DNA of 41,330 nt from an uncultured Bacteroidota bacterium (GTDB lineage: Bacteria > Bacteroidota > Bacteroidia > Chitinophagales > Chitinophagaceae): NCBI GenBank assembly GCA_903926605.1, contig CAIYJV010000163.1, positions 1 through 41,330 on the forward strand, in the 5' to 3' direction. The notes beneath the pieces are model-generated. The model was not told the origin of the DNA, did not search any database, and worked only from the letters and a program-made list of their open reading frames with translations. The translations under genes and the position numbers were made by a program. This document shows, in pieces, positions 31,492-41,045 of this stretch; position 1 is the stretch's first letter, and each line of letters begins with the position of its first letter.

Positions 31492-32471
31492 TCAGTGTTG
31501 TAATCTGTACCTATAAAAGGGCGGACTCCCTAAAGATTCTGCTAGAGAATCTGGAACACCAGTCGCTGTCGGCAGGTGAAGTACTGATAATAGACGGATC
31601 GCCGGACGACGAAACCGCCAAAATGATCAATTCGCTCCACAGTAGTTTACCTTTGACTTATTTCCTAGTGCCGCCAGAACACCGCGGCCTTACCCGGCAG
31701 CGAAATTTTGGCATACTGAAAGTAAATCCGGCTACTGATGTCGTATGTTTCCTGGATGACGATGTAGTACTTGATGACCAGTATCTAAAAATACTGCAAG
31801 AAACTTTTACACAGAACCCGGACTGCGTAGGTGCGAGTGGATACCTTACGAACGGGCGTACCTGGGAAGTTTACGACCCCGCCAGACACAATGGCCTGAA
31901 ATGGTTTGTGCTGGATGGATTTGCCCTGGAGCTCGGCCAAAGAAATTATGTGCGCCGGGCGCTGGGTCTGTTTCCCGATGTACCTCCGGGATTTATTCCC
32001 CCTTACGGACATGGCTACGACGTGGTACCTCCGAGCGGCAAAAGTTATGAAGCCGACCATATCATCGGCTGTAATATGAGCTTCAGGTACTCTGTTTTCA
32101 AAACATTGCGGTTCTCAGACTATTTTATCGGTTACGGCTTGTACGAAGACTGCGACTTTTCTTATCGCACTACCCGATTCGGGAAATTGCTGGTAAACAC
32201 ACGTTTGAAACTAGAACACCATCTGGCGCCATCCGGGAGGCCTGACACCTTTAAATACGGGAAAATGGTAACCCGCAATGGTTGGTTTGTATGGCGAACC
32301 AAGTACAAAAACCCAGGTCTTTTTAATATTCTGAAGTGGTACACTATTAGCGTTTTGTTTGCACTGCTGCTGATAAAATCATTCCGCCAGAAGGCCGCCG
32401 TGCATGAGTTTGCCGGACGCGTGGCCGGACTTTTCAGTGTCATGTTCAACGCACCGAAACTAGAAAATTAA
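31488..32471 (+). CDS. GT2 family glycosyltransferase
   Basis: The 327-residue GT-A enzyme opens with ISVVICTYKRADSL. It has IIDGSPDDET, the metal-binding FLDDDVVLDD (about 84-93) and the acceptor-side YGLYEDCDFSYR (about 214-225), where the ED pair provides the catalytic base. A C-terminal hydrophobic stretch (TISVLFALLLIKSF) suggests membrane association. The start ATG overlaps the upstream GT4 stop (ATGA), so translation is coupled. Glycans from such clusters use these enzymes for non-initiating steps. The sugar is not assigned. Confidence 0.9.
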   Translation: MISVVICTYKRADSLKILLENLEHQSLSAGEVLIIDGSPDDETAKMINSLHSSLPLTYFLVPPEHRGLTRQRNFGILKVNPATDVVCFLDDDVVLDDQYLKILQETFTQNPDCVGASGYLTNGRTWEVYDPARHNGLKWFVLDGFALELGQRNYVRRALGLFPDVPPGFIPPYGHGYDVVPPSGKSYEADHIIGCNMSFRYSVFKTLRFSDYFIGYGLYEDCDFSYRTTRFGKLLVNTRLKLEHHLAPSGRPDTFKYGKMVTRNGWFVWRTKYKNPGLFNILKWYTISVLFALLLIKSFRQKAAVHEFAGRVAGLFSVMFNAPKLEN

Positions 32472-32493
32472 AATTTTTTTAGTAGACAAACCG

Positions 32494-33618
32494 ATGAAAT
32501 TCCTTGTTGTAACACATGTGACGCATAAAAAAACCGCCGACGGATATTACGCCGCATACGGTCCTTATGTAAAAGAAATGAACCTTTGGTTCAAAAATGT
32601 GGACGACATTACTATCATAGCACCTTTTTCCGATTCCACACCCGACAAAATAGACCTGCCCTACAACCGGCATATAAAACTGATTCAGGTCCCGGAAATA
32701 AACCTGACTACGATACCCACTTTAGCCAAATCATTTTTGCATATGCCTGCTACGTTTTTAAAAATCGCATCAGGCATTGCCCACACAGATCACTTGCACT
32801 TACGCTGCCCCGGCAACATGGGTTTGCTGGGCTGTGTGGCACAAATCATGTTTCCCGGAAAGCGTAAAACCGCAAAGTACGCGGGCAACTGGGACAAAAA
32901 CAGTGGTCAGCCTTTCACATACCGACTACAACGACGTTTGCTGAACAGCGAATTGCTCACAAAAAATATGCAGGTAATGGTGTATGGGAACTGGCCAGAC
33001 AGTTCCCCACGCAACATCAAACCGTTTTTTACAGCCAGCTATACCAACGCCCAACGGAATACCATCACACCTCGTCTTCTGAACACCGGAGATGAAATTA
33101 GATTGATGTATACCGGCGCGCTCATTGCCTCCAAACGCCCGCTGCTGTCAATAGAAATTGCACAGCAACTTTTGGCAACAGGGTTAAAAGTACGGCTTGA
33201 CATGTTTGGCAACGGACCACTTATGTCTGAGTTACAGGACTTTGTCCGGGAAAACAAGCTTGACAATAACGTTGTTCTCCATGGCAACCAACCGGGAGAA
33301 ACTGTTAAAAATTATTACAGTAATGCACACTTCCTGATCTTTCTTTCCCGTACAGAAGGATGGCCAAAGGTAGTGGCCGAGGCTATGTGGTGGGGCTGTC
33401 TGCCAGTGACCACGGCTGTGTCGTGTGTACCAGAAATGGTTGGTCAGGGCACCCGCGGTTCCATTATTACAGCGGATAAAGAAACCGCATGCGAACGTAT
33501 CAGGTACTATTTGGATCATCCCAACGAATATGAAAAACAAGTGGCCGCCGCTTCCGGATGGTCGCAACAGTTTACACTCGAAAAATTTGAAGAGGCTATA
33601 AGCCAATTACTGAATTGA
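32494..33618 (+). CDS. GT4 family glycosyltransferase
   Basis: The 374-residue GT-B protein has a YYAAYGPYVKEM N-terminal loop, the donor domain entry LMYTGALIASKRP, the helical segment YYSNAHFLIFLSRTEGWPKVVAEAMWWG, and an EX7E motif in EGWPKVVAE. It is near the start of a run of glycosyltransferases in one operon: 22 nt after the GT2 gene and 1 nt before the next GT4. Its N-terminal domain differs from that of the neighbouring GT4 proteins, so it probably has a different acceptor. No substrate can be named from sequence. Confidence 0.88.
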   Translation: MKFLVVTHVTHKKTADGYYAAYGPYVKEMNLWFKNVDDITIIAPFSDSTPDKIDLPYNRHIKLIQVPEINLTTIPTLAKSFLHMPATFLKIASGIAHTDHLHLRCPGNMGLLGCVAQIMFPGKRKTAKYAGNWDKNSGQPFTYRLQRRLLNSELLTKNMQVMVYGNWPDSSPRNIKPFFTASYTNAQRNTITPRLLNTGDEIRLMYTGALIASKRPLLSIEIAQQLLATGLKVRLDMFGNGPLMSELQDFVRENKLDNNVVLHGNQPGETVKNYYSNAHFLIFLSRTEGWPKVVAEAMWWGCLPVTTAVSCVPEMVGQGTRGSIITADKETACERIRYYLDHPNEYEKQVAAASGWSQQFTLEKFEEAISQLLN

Positions 33619-33619
33619 T

Positions 33620-34720
33620 ATGCTGCGACCCGAAGAAATACGCGTAATGCACATCATAGATTCACTGTCTCCTGGTGGGTCAGAGCAAATGGCTGTAAAC
33701 ATGGCCAACGGACTGGTGGCTAAGCATATACACACATCGTTACTTGTGACCCACGGTGAAGGACTCTTATCTGAGAAACTAAGCGCCGAGGTAGACCTTA
33801 CTATTCTGAACAAAAAAAGCACTTTTGACTTCGGGGCATTTCGCCGAATGGCCAAAACAATAAAAAATCAAAAAATCAATGTGTTGCATGCACATTCGTC
33901 TTCCATATTCTGGGCTTCCGCTATCAAGCTGTTCCACCCAAACATCAGATTGATCTGGCACGACCACTATGGCAATAGCGAAATGGTTGCAAACCGACCA
34001 GGGGTGGCGCTTAAAATGTGCGCCCCCCTGTGGTTTCATGTAATTTCGGTGAATGAAAAGCTAAGTGTTTGGGCCGCGGAGCGGCTTAGTGTACCAACAC
34101 GGAAAATTACTTTTCTAAACAATTTCGCTGTATTGCAAAAAGACGACAACGAAGTAACTGATTTCCCGGAAGGACTAAATAGATATATAAACCTGGTAAA
34201 TGTGGCCAATCTCCGGCCACAAAAAGACCATGACAATCTGCTAAAGGCTTTTGAAATAATTGCAGAAACCAGAAAAGACGTGGTACTGCATCTGCTGGGA
34301 GCCAATCCCGGCAACGAATATGCTACGGCTCTACTTGAAAAAATTAAGACGCACCGCTTTGCCGACCGAATTTACTATTGGGGCGCGAGAAAAAACGTGA
34401 GTGCATGGCTGCGGTCCATGCAAATAGGTATCCTGGCATCGGTATCCGAAGGGTTGCCAGTCTCTTTGCTCGAATATGGAATGGCAGGACTGCAAGTAGT
34501 AGCCACCAATGTTGGACAAGTTGCCGATGTACTGGATCATGGCCGATTGGGGCGCCTTGTTCCTTCTTCCGCTCCCGTACAACTGGCAAACGCCGTGATG
34601 GAAACTATATCGCACAAAAATGATTGGCCTGCCAATTGCAGGGATCTACAAAACTTCCTGAACAAGAACTATTCAGAAGACGCTACGATAAATAAACTCA
34701 TCCAAATCTATTGCGCGTAA
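33620..34720 (+). CDS. GT4 family glycosyltransferase
   Basis: The 366-residue GT-B protein begins IRVMHIIDSLSPGGSEQMAVNMANGL, with the glycine-rich PGGSEQ loop found in many capsule GT4 enzymes. It continues with VLHAHSSSIFWA, LVNVANLRPQKDHDNLL (donor domain entry) and the EX7E motif EGLPVSLLE in SVSEGLPVSLLEYG. One base separates its ATG from the preceding stop, showing tight operon packing. The sugar is unassigned. The C-terminus is standard. Confidence 0.9.
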   Translation: MLRPEEIRVMHIIDSLSPGGSEQMAVNMANGLVAKHIHTSLLVTHGEGLLSEKLSAEVDLTILNKKSTFDFGAFRRMAKTIKNQKINVLHAHSSSIFWASAIKLFHPNIRLIWHDHYGNSEMVANRPGVALKMCAPLWFHVISVNEKLSVWAAERLSVPTRKITFLNNFAVLQKDDNEVTDFPEGLNRYINLVNVANLRPQKDHDNLLKAFEIIAETRKDVVLHLLGANPGNEYATALLEKIKTHRFADRIYYWGARKNVSAWLRSMQIGILASVSEGLPVSLLEYGMAGLQVVATNVGQVADVLDHGRLGRLVPSSAPVQLANAVMETISHKNDWPANCRDLQNFLNKNYSEDATINKLIQIYCA

Positions 34721-34754
34721 AGCAATAGAAAATTAATGTCCAGAGACAGTAAAA

Positions 34755-36200
34755 ATGAACAGAGATCTTAACAAAAATCAGGGAATCTTAAAGGAGCCCT
34801 GGACTTTAAATACGTTCATTTTTATTTTGGCATGTGCTGTAGGCGTTATGGTGTTGGTATCTCCAAGCTATATAATGTTGGTATGGGCATTTATGATTGG
34901 CATGTGCATCTACGGGTTATTTACCGCCAATCCTAAAATGATTTGGTACGCAATAGCAATGACACCCGGGTGGGAAATTCTCACTAAAATGTGCTTTGTA
35001 AAACTCATGCCTTATGAAACAGCAAAGTACTTTTACTTTTTGTGCTTGGTCATGCTGGCAGCAACCACCATAGACAAAAGAATTCCGCCCAAACCACCAG
35101 CCCGGTATCACGCAGGTCAGTTTTTACTTTTCGCGATCACACCCAGTTTGGTGTATCACCTTTTTGACAAAAACCTTGACCCAAAACTCTGGGTATTCAA
35201 TGTTACTGCGATCCTGCAAATTGGCATATTGCTCATTTTCGCTTCCAAAGAACGATGGGTAGAATACGATTACTATAAGCTGTTGAAAATATGTGTCATA
35301 CCCTTTGTTTCAGTGCTGGTTTTCTTGTCAGACAAATCGCCGAAGTTTGACGAGGATTCTTACAGGAACGCGGCAAACTTCGCATCATCAGGCAACTTTG
35401 GACCCAATCAGGTTTCTACCTGTATCGGATTGGTTTTTTTCCTGGTCGCAGGGCTGCTGATCGTAAACAAACCCCCCTTTAAGTACAAAATACTAAATTT
35501 TGGATTGGTCGCCCTAGCGCTTTTCCGTGGTTTGATTACTTTTTCAAGGGGTGGCATGATAGTGGCTTTTTTGGCGGTTTTGGCAACCTTTTTTTCCATT
35601 GCCTTCAGCGAAAAAGCAAATCGCAAAAAATACATGGGCATTGTTGTCATTGCCGGTACAATTATTGTCATTGCGCTGATAGCGATAAACAATTACACCA
35701 AGAACACCCTGCTTGCCCGATATGAAGCAAAATCTGTAACAGACAGCCGCGCCAATGAGGAAACGGACATCAATAAACTTACTGCAAACCGAACTACGAT
35801 CGCATATACAGACTTGCTCATATTTTTGGACTATCCCGTTTTTGGTGTCGGGCCGGGTCAGGCAAAATTCTTTAGAAAAAATTATGGCGGTTTCGAAATT
35901 ATCGCACACACAGAGTATTCCCGCCTGCTGAGCGAACACGGGCTTGGAGGAATTCTGGCTATAGTCATCCTTACCGGATTCCCTTTGTGGTGGATAAAAA
36001 AAACAAAGGATAGAAAACTAAAGGCAGTCGTAATAGGCCTCTACCTGGTAGGTTTGGGCAACACATTTCACGCAGCCACCCGCACCAACGTGACCACCCT
36101 GTGTGTGGTGCTGGCATCGTTGCCCGTAGTTTACAGAAAAAAGGATGACGCGCTACCCCCAAAAGAACAGGAAAAAACGGACGCAGCCAGAATCGTCTGA
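34755..36200 (+). CDS. O-antigen ligase / Wzy-like polymerase membrane protein
   Basis: The 481-residue hydrophobic protein has roughly eleven to twelve membrane spans. The family motif lies near the end: VGPGQAKFF, then IIAHTEYSRLLSEHGLGGIL, with the conserved His in AHTEY and the GxxGxL turn. A long hydrophilic loop (around 315-380) precedes it, as expected for the periplasmic catalytic loop of Wzy_C proteins. A soluble charged tail ends the protein. In this operon it probably polymerises the repeat unit. A second member of the same family is at 4424-5659, so one may be a polymerase and the other a ligase. Confidence 0.87.
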   Translation: MNRDLNKNQGILKEPWTLNTFIFILACAVGVMVLVSPSYIMLVWAFMIGMCIYGLFTANPKMIWYAIAMTPGWEILTKMCFVKLMPYETAKYFYFLCLVMLAATTIDKRIPPKPPARYHAGQFLLFAITPSLVYHLFDKNLDPKLWVFNVTAILQIGILLIFASKERWVEYDYYKLLKICVIPFVSVLVFLSDKSPKFDEDSYRNAANFASSGNFGPNQVSTCIGLVFFLVAGLLIVNKPPFKYKILNFGLVALALFRGLITFSRGGMIVAFLAVLATFFSIAFSEKANRKKYMGIVVIAGTIIVIALIAINNYTKNTLLARYEAKSVTDSRANEETDINKLTANRTTIAYTDLLIFLDYPVFGVGPGQAKFFRKNYGGFEIIAHTEYSRLLSEHGLGGILAIVILTGFPLWWIKKTKDRKLKAVVIGLYLVGLGNTFHAATRTNVTTLCVVLASLPVVYRKKDDALPPKEQEKTDAARIV

Positions 36201-36244
36201 GCAGACAACCTTATACAAATGAAGCACAGCTATATTTTCAGGGT

Positions 36245-37285
36245 ATGAAGAGCGTAATTTACATAGGCAATAAACTGGCTGTCCATGGAAATACACCCAC
36301 CAATATAGATACACTGGGTCCTTTGCTGGAACGAGAAGGATATGGTTTGATATACGCAAGCAGCAAAAAAAAATTATTCTCCCGAATGCTGGATATGGTA
36401 AGTACCATCCTAAAAAACCGGCATCGGGCCGGAGTGGTGCTAATAGACACTTACTCCACAACGGCTTTCTATTACGCGGTATTGTGCGGTATCACCGCCA
36501 GGTTTTGCCGCCTCCCATATATGCCCATTTTGCATGGAGGGAATTTACCAGAGCGTATCCGGAAGTCGCCAGCAATAGCCGCCGGGTATTTTGGCAAAAG
36601 CGCAAACAACATCGTGATTTCCGAATACCTTCAAAAATTGGTGTCAGAACAGGGCTTGGCCAGTGTACTTATTCCCAACAACATAGACCTCAATACATAC
36701 CCGTTTATACACAGAAGCAACCTTCGCCCCCGACTGTTGTGGGTACGGTCGTTTCACGAAATTTATAATCCGGAAATGGCCATTGAGGTATTGGCAAAAT
36801 TGAGGACTGACGATACAAACTTCCGTTTGCTCATGGTAGGACCGGATAAAGACGGATCTCTGCATAAATGCAAGGCTACCGCTGCCTCACTGGGGGTTGC
36901 TGACCATGTGGAATTTACCGGACGACTTTCGAGGTCGGAATGGGTAGAACGTTCCGGAGACTGCGATTTTTTTCTCAACACCACTCACCTCGACAATCTG
37001 CCTGTGAGTCTTATAGAAGCGATGGCATTGGGTATGGTCGTCGTATCCACCAACGTGGGCGGAATTCCTTACCTTGTTAAGGACGGAGATAACGGCGTTC
37101 TGGTGCCAGACAATAGTGCGGATCAAATGGCTGAAGAAATACGAAAACTTAGCCGGGATGCAACCCGGGCAGCGCACCTGTCTGAACAAGCAAGGGAAAC
37201 CGCCGCGACATTTGACTGGAATCGAATAAAAACACAATGGAATCAAGTCTTGCGCCCTTTTACAGATACTTACAACCAGTCTTAG
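36245..37285 (+). CDS. GT4 family glycosyltransferase
   Basis: The 346-residue GT-B protein opens with KSVIYIGNKLAVHGNTPTN, contains MPILHGGNLPERI, LLWVRSFHEIYNPEMAI and LLMVGPDKDG, and has the nucleotide-sugar motif in NTTHLDNLPVSLIEAMALG. There the first Glu of the EX7E pair is Asp (DX7E), a conservative but unusual change. It is 44 nt after the polymerase-like gene and 28 nt before the CapK-like gene on the same strand. The specific sugar is not predictable. Confidence 0.88.
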   Translation: MKSVIYIGNKLAVHGNTPTNIDTLGPLLEREGYGLIYASSKKKLFSRMLDMVSTILKNRHRAGVVLIDTYSTTAFYYAVLCGITARFCRLPYMPILHGGNLPERIRKSPAIAAGYFGKSANNIVISEYLQKLVSEQGLASVLIPNNIDLNTYPFIHRSNLRPRLLWVRSFHEIYNPEMAIEVLAKLRTDDTNFRLLMVGPDKDGSLHKCKATAASLGVADHVEFTGRLSRSEWVERSGDCDFFLNTTHLDNLPVSLIEAMALGMVVVSTNVGGIPYLVKDGDNGVLVPDNSADQMAEEIRKLSRDATRAAHLSEQARETAATFDWNRIKTQWNQVLRPFTDTYNQS

Positions 37286-37313
37286 GAATTAAAGCTGATA
37301 ATACGATCTTGAT

Positions 37314-38591
37314 TTGAACCTTTTTTCGCTCATACTCAAATTGCAGGGCTACGACCTGGCTGCTGCCGGGCAGGAACTGCATCGACTGCACAAAATGTCG
37401 CCAACTCAGTATCACGCATTTCAGGAAAAAATGCGGTGGGATATAGTCCGGCACCACCACCAAAACAATCCGTTTTACAGGTCGCTTGTGGGTGAAAAAC
37501 TGCCTACAGACTGGGCAGACCTTCCCGTACTCACGAAGGGTCAGTACCAGCGCCAACTTCCGCAATTGATATCGTCTGGCTACGACCCTAAAAATCTTTA
37601 TGTAGCCAATACTTCGGGCTCAACCGGCAATCCCTTTTATTTCGCAAAAGACAAGTTTGCCCATTCCATGACTTGGGCCAACATCTTTTTTTACTACCTA
37701 TCGGTAGGAATAAGCGACGACGATCTTCAGGCGCGCTTTTTTGGCATTCCGCTTTCGGGCAAAAGCCTGGTGGTAGAACGCATAAAGGACTTCGCAATGT
37801 CCAGAGTGCGATTCCCGGTTTTCTACCTTGGAAGTGATTCTTTGGCTCAATATCTGGAGACGTTCAAAAAAAATAAGTTTGGCTACATATACGGTTACAC
37901 CAATGCCATACGGCATTTTGCAGCTTTTGTTAAAAACAAGGGCATTGTGCTGCGCGACCTTTGCCCTACCCTCAAGGCCGTAATTGTAACAGCCGAAATG
38001 TGCACCGACCAAGACCGCCGTTTTATCGCCACGGCAACGGGGGTACCTGTATACATAGAATACGGAGCTAGTGAAACTGGACTGATCGCATTTACGGACT
38101 CCGACGGAGACCTCCGCGTGTGCGACGAAACCCTGTTCGTAGAAACAAACGCAGAAAACGAAATTCTGGTCACCACGTTTTACAATAAGGCATTCCCTGT
38201 TATCAGGTACAAAATAGGTGATATGGGTACGCTGGCTATCAAAAATGGACACACCATAATTCAATCGCTGATTGGCCGGTCCGACGACCTTGTAAAACTG
38301 CCCAATGGCAACGAAGCTGCCGGCCTTACTTTTTACTACTGCACCAGAGCCATCCTCGAAAAATCGGCGAACATCAGAGAAATATATTTTACACAAAAAT
38401 CCTTGTCCACATTCTTGATAAACTACGTGGCCGAACATGACCTTTCTGAAGCCGACAGGCAGACCATCGTTTCCAACATAGACAAAATGCTGCAACCGGG
38501 TCTTGATCTGATTTTTGAACGCACCACTGAAATTCGAAGAAAAAGCAACGGAAAATTCCAGGTTTTCACCAGTGAACTCCATAAAAAATGA
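37314..38591 (+). CDS. CapK/PaaK-like adenylate-forming enzyme
   Basis: The 425-residue product has the phenylacetate-CoA ligase/CapK fold. Visible are NTSGSTGNPFYFAKDK (ATP phosphate loop, about 100-115), IEYGASETGLIAF (adenine and carboxylate site), IRYKIGDMGTL (hinge region) and a small C-terminal lid. CapK-like proteins are common in capsule loci, where they are thought to activate a carboxylate for attachment to a sugar, but the substrate is rarely known. The only start consistent with the full-length N-terminus is TTG at 37314; the next ATG (about codon 28) would remove conserved sequence. It overlaps the next GT2 gene by 4 nt. Confidence 0.87.
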   Translation: MNLFSLILKLQGYDLAAAGQELHRLHKMSPTQYHAFQEKMRWDIVRHHHQNNPFYRSLVGEKLPTDWADLPVLTKGQYQRQLPQLISSGYDPKNLYVANTSGSTGNPFYFAKDKFAHSMTWANIFFYYLSVGISDDDLQARFFGIPLSGKSLVVERIKDFAMSRVRFPVFYLGSDSLAQYLETFKKNKFGYIYGYTNAIRHFAAFVKNKGIVLRDLCPTLKAVIVTAEMCTDQDRRFIATATGVPVYIEYGASETGLIAFTDSDGDLRVCDETLFVETNAENEILVTTFYNKAFPVIRYKIGDMGTLAIKNGHTIIQSLIGRSDDLVKLPNGNEAAGLTFYYCTRAILEKSANIREIYFTQKSLSTFLINYVAEHDLSEADRQTIVSNIDKMLQPGLDLIFERTTEIRRKSNGKFQVFTSELHKK

Positions 38592-39538
38592 TATCAGTTG
38601 TTTGCCCCATATACAATGAGATCCACTATATAGATAAGGTGATCGATTTCTGCCAGAATGCTTTGCCAGCGGATAAAGAAGTGTTCCTGGTAGATGGTGG
38701 ATCTACAGATGGCACCATAGAAAAAATAAAGTCGCGTATATCTGGCGACTCCAGATTCAAGCTGCTTGATAACCCCGACAAGTATGTGCCGTCTGCGCTG
38801 AACCAAGCCATAAGACTGGCCAAAGGCGACATCATAGTGCGTCTCGATGCCCATTCAGAGTATGCACCAGACTATTTTACGGCAATAATCCATACCTTTT
38901 CCCAGGTGGAAGCAGACATTGTGGGCGGCAGTATGCGAATAGCAAAGGGTACGCCACTGCAGGATGCTATAGGATATGCAACATCTACCGCATTCGGAGT
39001 AGGCAACAGTTCTTTTCACTACGATAACTTTGAGGGATATACAGACTCGGTATACCTTGGGTCGTGGAAACGGAAAATATTTGAAACAACAGGTCTTTTT
39101 GACGAGGCAATGAAACGCAACCAGGATGATGAATTTCATTACAGGGCAAAAAGTAAGGGATTCAAATTGTACCAGTCTCCTGACATAAAAGTTTATTACC
39201 ATCCCCGAAATTCTTACCGCAAACTGTTCAGCCAATACTACCAATATGGACTTTTTAAACCCATGGTACTCAGAAAAGTGAGATCAGAAATAAAAATCAG
39301 ACATTTAATCCCAACCACGTTCGCACTTTACTTTGCAAGTCTGATCCCCTTTGCACTGGCTAAATTTTACTACCCCTTCGTTTTTTTACTAATCTACATC
39401 GTTCTTGACCTGCTATTTTGTATGCGGAGTAAAAAAAACGCCGCTACATTTTTTTTAATATTTTTTGATTACCCAGTTTTGCACTTCGGATACGGACTGG
39501 GTTTTCTTGCAGGACTGTTCAGAACTGGCAAAAAGTAG
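38588..39538 (+). CDS. GT2 family glycosyltransferase (ExoA-like)
   Basis: The 316-residue protein is a GT-A glycosyltransferase with VVCPIYNE at the start, LVDGGSTDGT (about 33-42), the metal-binding variant RLDAHSEYAPDYF (about 80-92, DAH instead of DxD) and RNQDDEFHYRAKSKGF. Two or three C-terminal hydrophobic segments suggest membrane association. The pattern resembles ExoA-type transferases from succinoglycan operons. The ATG overlaps the CapK stop by 4 nt. It is the last gene before a 181-nt gap with a new candidate promoter. Confidence 0.9.
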   Translation: MISVVCPIYNEIHYIDKVIDFCQNALPADKEVFLVDGGSTDGTIEKIKSRISGDSRFKLLDNPDKYVPSALNQAIRLAKGDIIVRLDAHSEYAPDYFTAIIHTFSQVEADIVGGSMRIAKGTPLQDAIGYATSTAFGVGNSSFHYDNFEGYTDSVYLGSWKRKIFETTGLFDEAMKRNQDDEFHYRAKSKGFKLYQSPDIKVYYHPRNSYRKLFSQYYQYGLFKPMVLRKVRSEIKIRHLIPTTFALYFASLIPFALAKFYYPFVFLLIYIVLDLLFCMRSKKNAATFFLIFFDYPVLHFGYGLGFLAGLFRTGKK

Positions 39539-39609
39539 CTAGAATATACGCTTTACCCAAGCGGTGTATGTTTCACCCAAAGTATGCATCTGTTAAATAA
39601 GCTAATTAT

Positions 39610-39640
39610 TTTGCGAATTAACGTTTGCACATTAACTTTA
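39610..39640 (+). promoter_or_regulatory. Candidate internal promoter before the aminotransferase gene
   Basis: TTTG (39610-39613), a 19-nt spacer and TAACTTTA (39633-39640) match the Bacteroidota -33/-7 pattern with one mismatch at the final base. Transcription from near 39647 would allow the aminotransferase to be made apart from the upstream operon. The rest of 39539-39719 shows no gene. Confidence 0.5.
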
Positions 39641-39719
39641 CACTTCACCGATATTAACCGGAACGGTTATTTCAGAGGGGCATAACGATTTGTTTAGCCA
39701 AAACTGACATTAAGACACA

Positions 39720-40940
39720 ATGAAGATATTATTTTCTCCACCATATATAGACGATGATATTTCTCAGGAGATTATAGAGACTCTGAAAAGCGGCTGGATA
39801 ACTACCGGACCGAAAGTACGGGATTTGGAACTGCTGTCAGCCCAATACGTTGGGTTGGAAAAAACAATCTGCGTCAACTCATGGACCTCTGGGGCTGCTC
39901 TGGTCTTTAAGTGGCTGGGTATTGGTGCCGGAGACGAAGTGATCATTCCCGCATACACCTATTCTGCTACTGCACTAGCTGTAATGCATGCCGGAGCCAA
40001 AATAGTAATGGTTGACGTGCTGGATGATTTCACCATTGACCCGGAAGAAATAAGAAAAAAAATAACCCCAAATACCAAGGCCGTAGTGGCCGTGGACATA
40101 GCTGGCTGGCCTTGCGATTATAATGCAATAAACGCTGTGCTTAATACTTCCGATGTGCGGAAAAATTTTAAACCCGGAAGCGAAGTACAACAACAGTTTG
40201 GGCGCCCCATTCTGATATCCGACGCTGCACACTCGCTCGGTGCCGAATTCAATGGCAAACCCGCTGCTCAGGCTTCCGATATCACCATATTTTCACTTCA
40301 TGCTGTAAAAAACGTGACCACGGCAGAAGGCGGAATTATCTGTCTCAACCTCCCCGATCCGTTTTCAGACGCCGAAGTCTGGAAATGGATGAAGCTAAAC
40401 TCCCTGAACGGACAAACCAAGGATGCATTTACCAAGACACAACTGGGTGGCTGGAAGTATGATATTGTTTCCGACGGACTAAAAATAAATATGCCGGACT
40501 TGTGCGCTGCGCTTGGACTGGCTCAGTTGCGAAAATACCCTGAATTGCTGCTACCCGAACGTCACCGTGTACTGAATATCTACATGGACTTCTTCAGCAA
40601 GAAAGAATGGGCCGTCCTGCCGCCTGTAGAAGACGCAGTACGCAAATCGTCTTATCACCTTTTCCCCTTGCGGATAAAAGACATTACAGAAGAACAACGC
40701 GACCTGATCATACACAAAGTGGCCCTTTCAGGGGTTGCCACAAATGTGCATTTTATTCCGCTGCCCATGCTCACATTGTTCAAAAACATGGGTTTTCAAA
40801 TTGACGACTTCCCCAAGACTTATCACAATTATTCCCACGAAATATCACTTCCTATATACCCTCAGTTGGAGGACGAAGAATGTTTTTACGTCGTGAACCA
40901 AATTGAAAAGGCATACAGAGAAATAAAAAATCTAGACTGA
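39720..40940 (+). CDS. DegT/DnrJ/EryC1/StrS family PLP aminotransferase
   Basis: The 406-residue PLP enzyme has the sugar aminotransferase signatures: the PLP phosphate loop GAALVFKWL, IPAYTYSATA, the cofactor Asp in ISDAAHSLGA (Asp168), and the Schiff-base Lys197 in FSLHAVKNVTTAEGG. These enzymes aminate a 4-keto-6-deoxy or 3-keto nucleotide sugar. Followed by a PglC-type transferase, a PglE-like role making an N-acylated dideoxyamino sugar for the initiating step is plausible. The dehydratase and acetyltransferase expected for that pathway are not in the window. It has its own candidate promoter and is followed by a hairpin with a T-run. Confidence 0.9.
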   Translation: MKILFSPPYIDDDISQEIIETLKSGWITTGPKVRDLELLSAQYVGLEKTICVNSWTSGAALVFKWLGIGAGDEVIIPAYTYSATALAVMHAGAKIVMVDVLDDFTIDPEEIRKKITPNTKAVVAVDIAGWPCDYNAINAVLNTSDVRKNFKPGSEVQQQFGRPILISDAAHSLGAEFNGKPAAQASDITIFSLHAVKNVTTAEGGIICLNLPDPFSDAEVWKWMKLNSLNGQTKDAFTKTQLGGWKYDIVSDGLKINMPDLCAALGLAQLRKYPELLLPERHRVLNIYMDFFSKKEWAVLPPVEDAVRKSSYHLFPLRIKDITEEQRDLIIHKVALSGVATNVHFIPLPMLTLFKNMGFQIDDFPKTYHNYSHEISLPIYPQLEDEECFYVVNQIEKAYREIKNLD

Positions 40941-40976
40941 GTTTATTCCCTATTCGGAATTTATCATTAATTTGGT

Positions 40977-41029
40977 TGCGCACCCGACGGGCAGTTTTTC
41001 CCCTGTCTGAAGTGCGCAGCTGTTTTTTT
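40977..41029 (+). terminator. Intrinsic terminator-like hairpin between aminotransferase and sugar transferase
   Basis: TGCGCAC (40977-40983) pairs perfectly with GTGCGCA (41012-41018) and is followed by a T7 run (41023-41029). The 28-nt loop is long, so strength is uncertain. It ends 17 nt before the ATG of the initiating transferase gene, which would then need its own promoter or read-through. Confidence 0.5.
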
Positions 41030-41045
41030 AACGCAATCGATCGAC

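Noticed and set aside
37698-38582. Long open frame on the minus strand (294 codons) inside the CapK-like gene
   Set aside because: It lies wholly antisense to a gene with clear adenylate-forming motifs, and its translation shows no recognisable domain.
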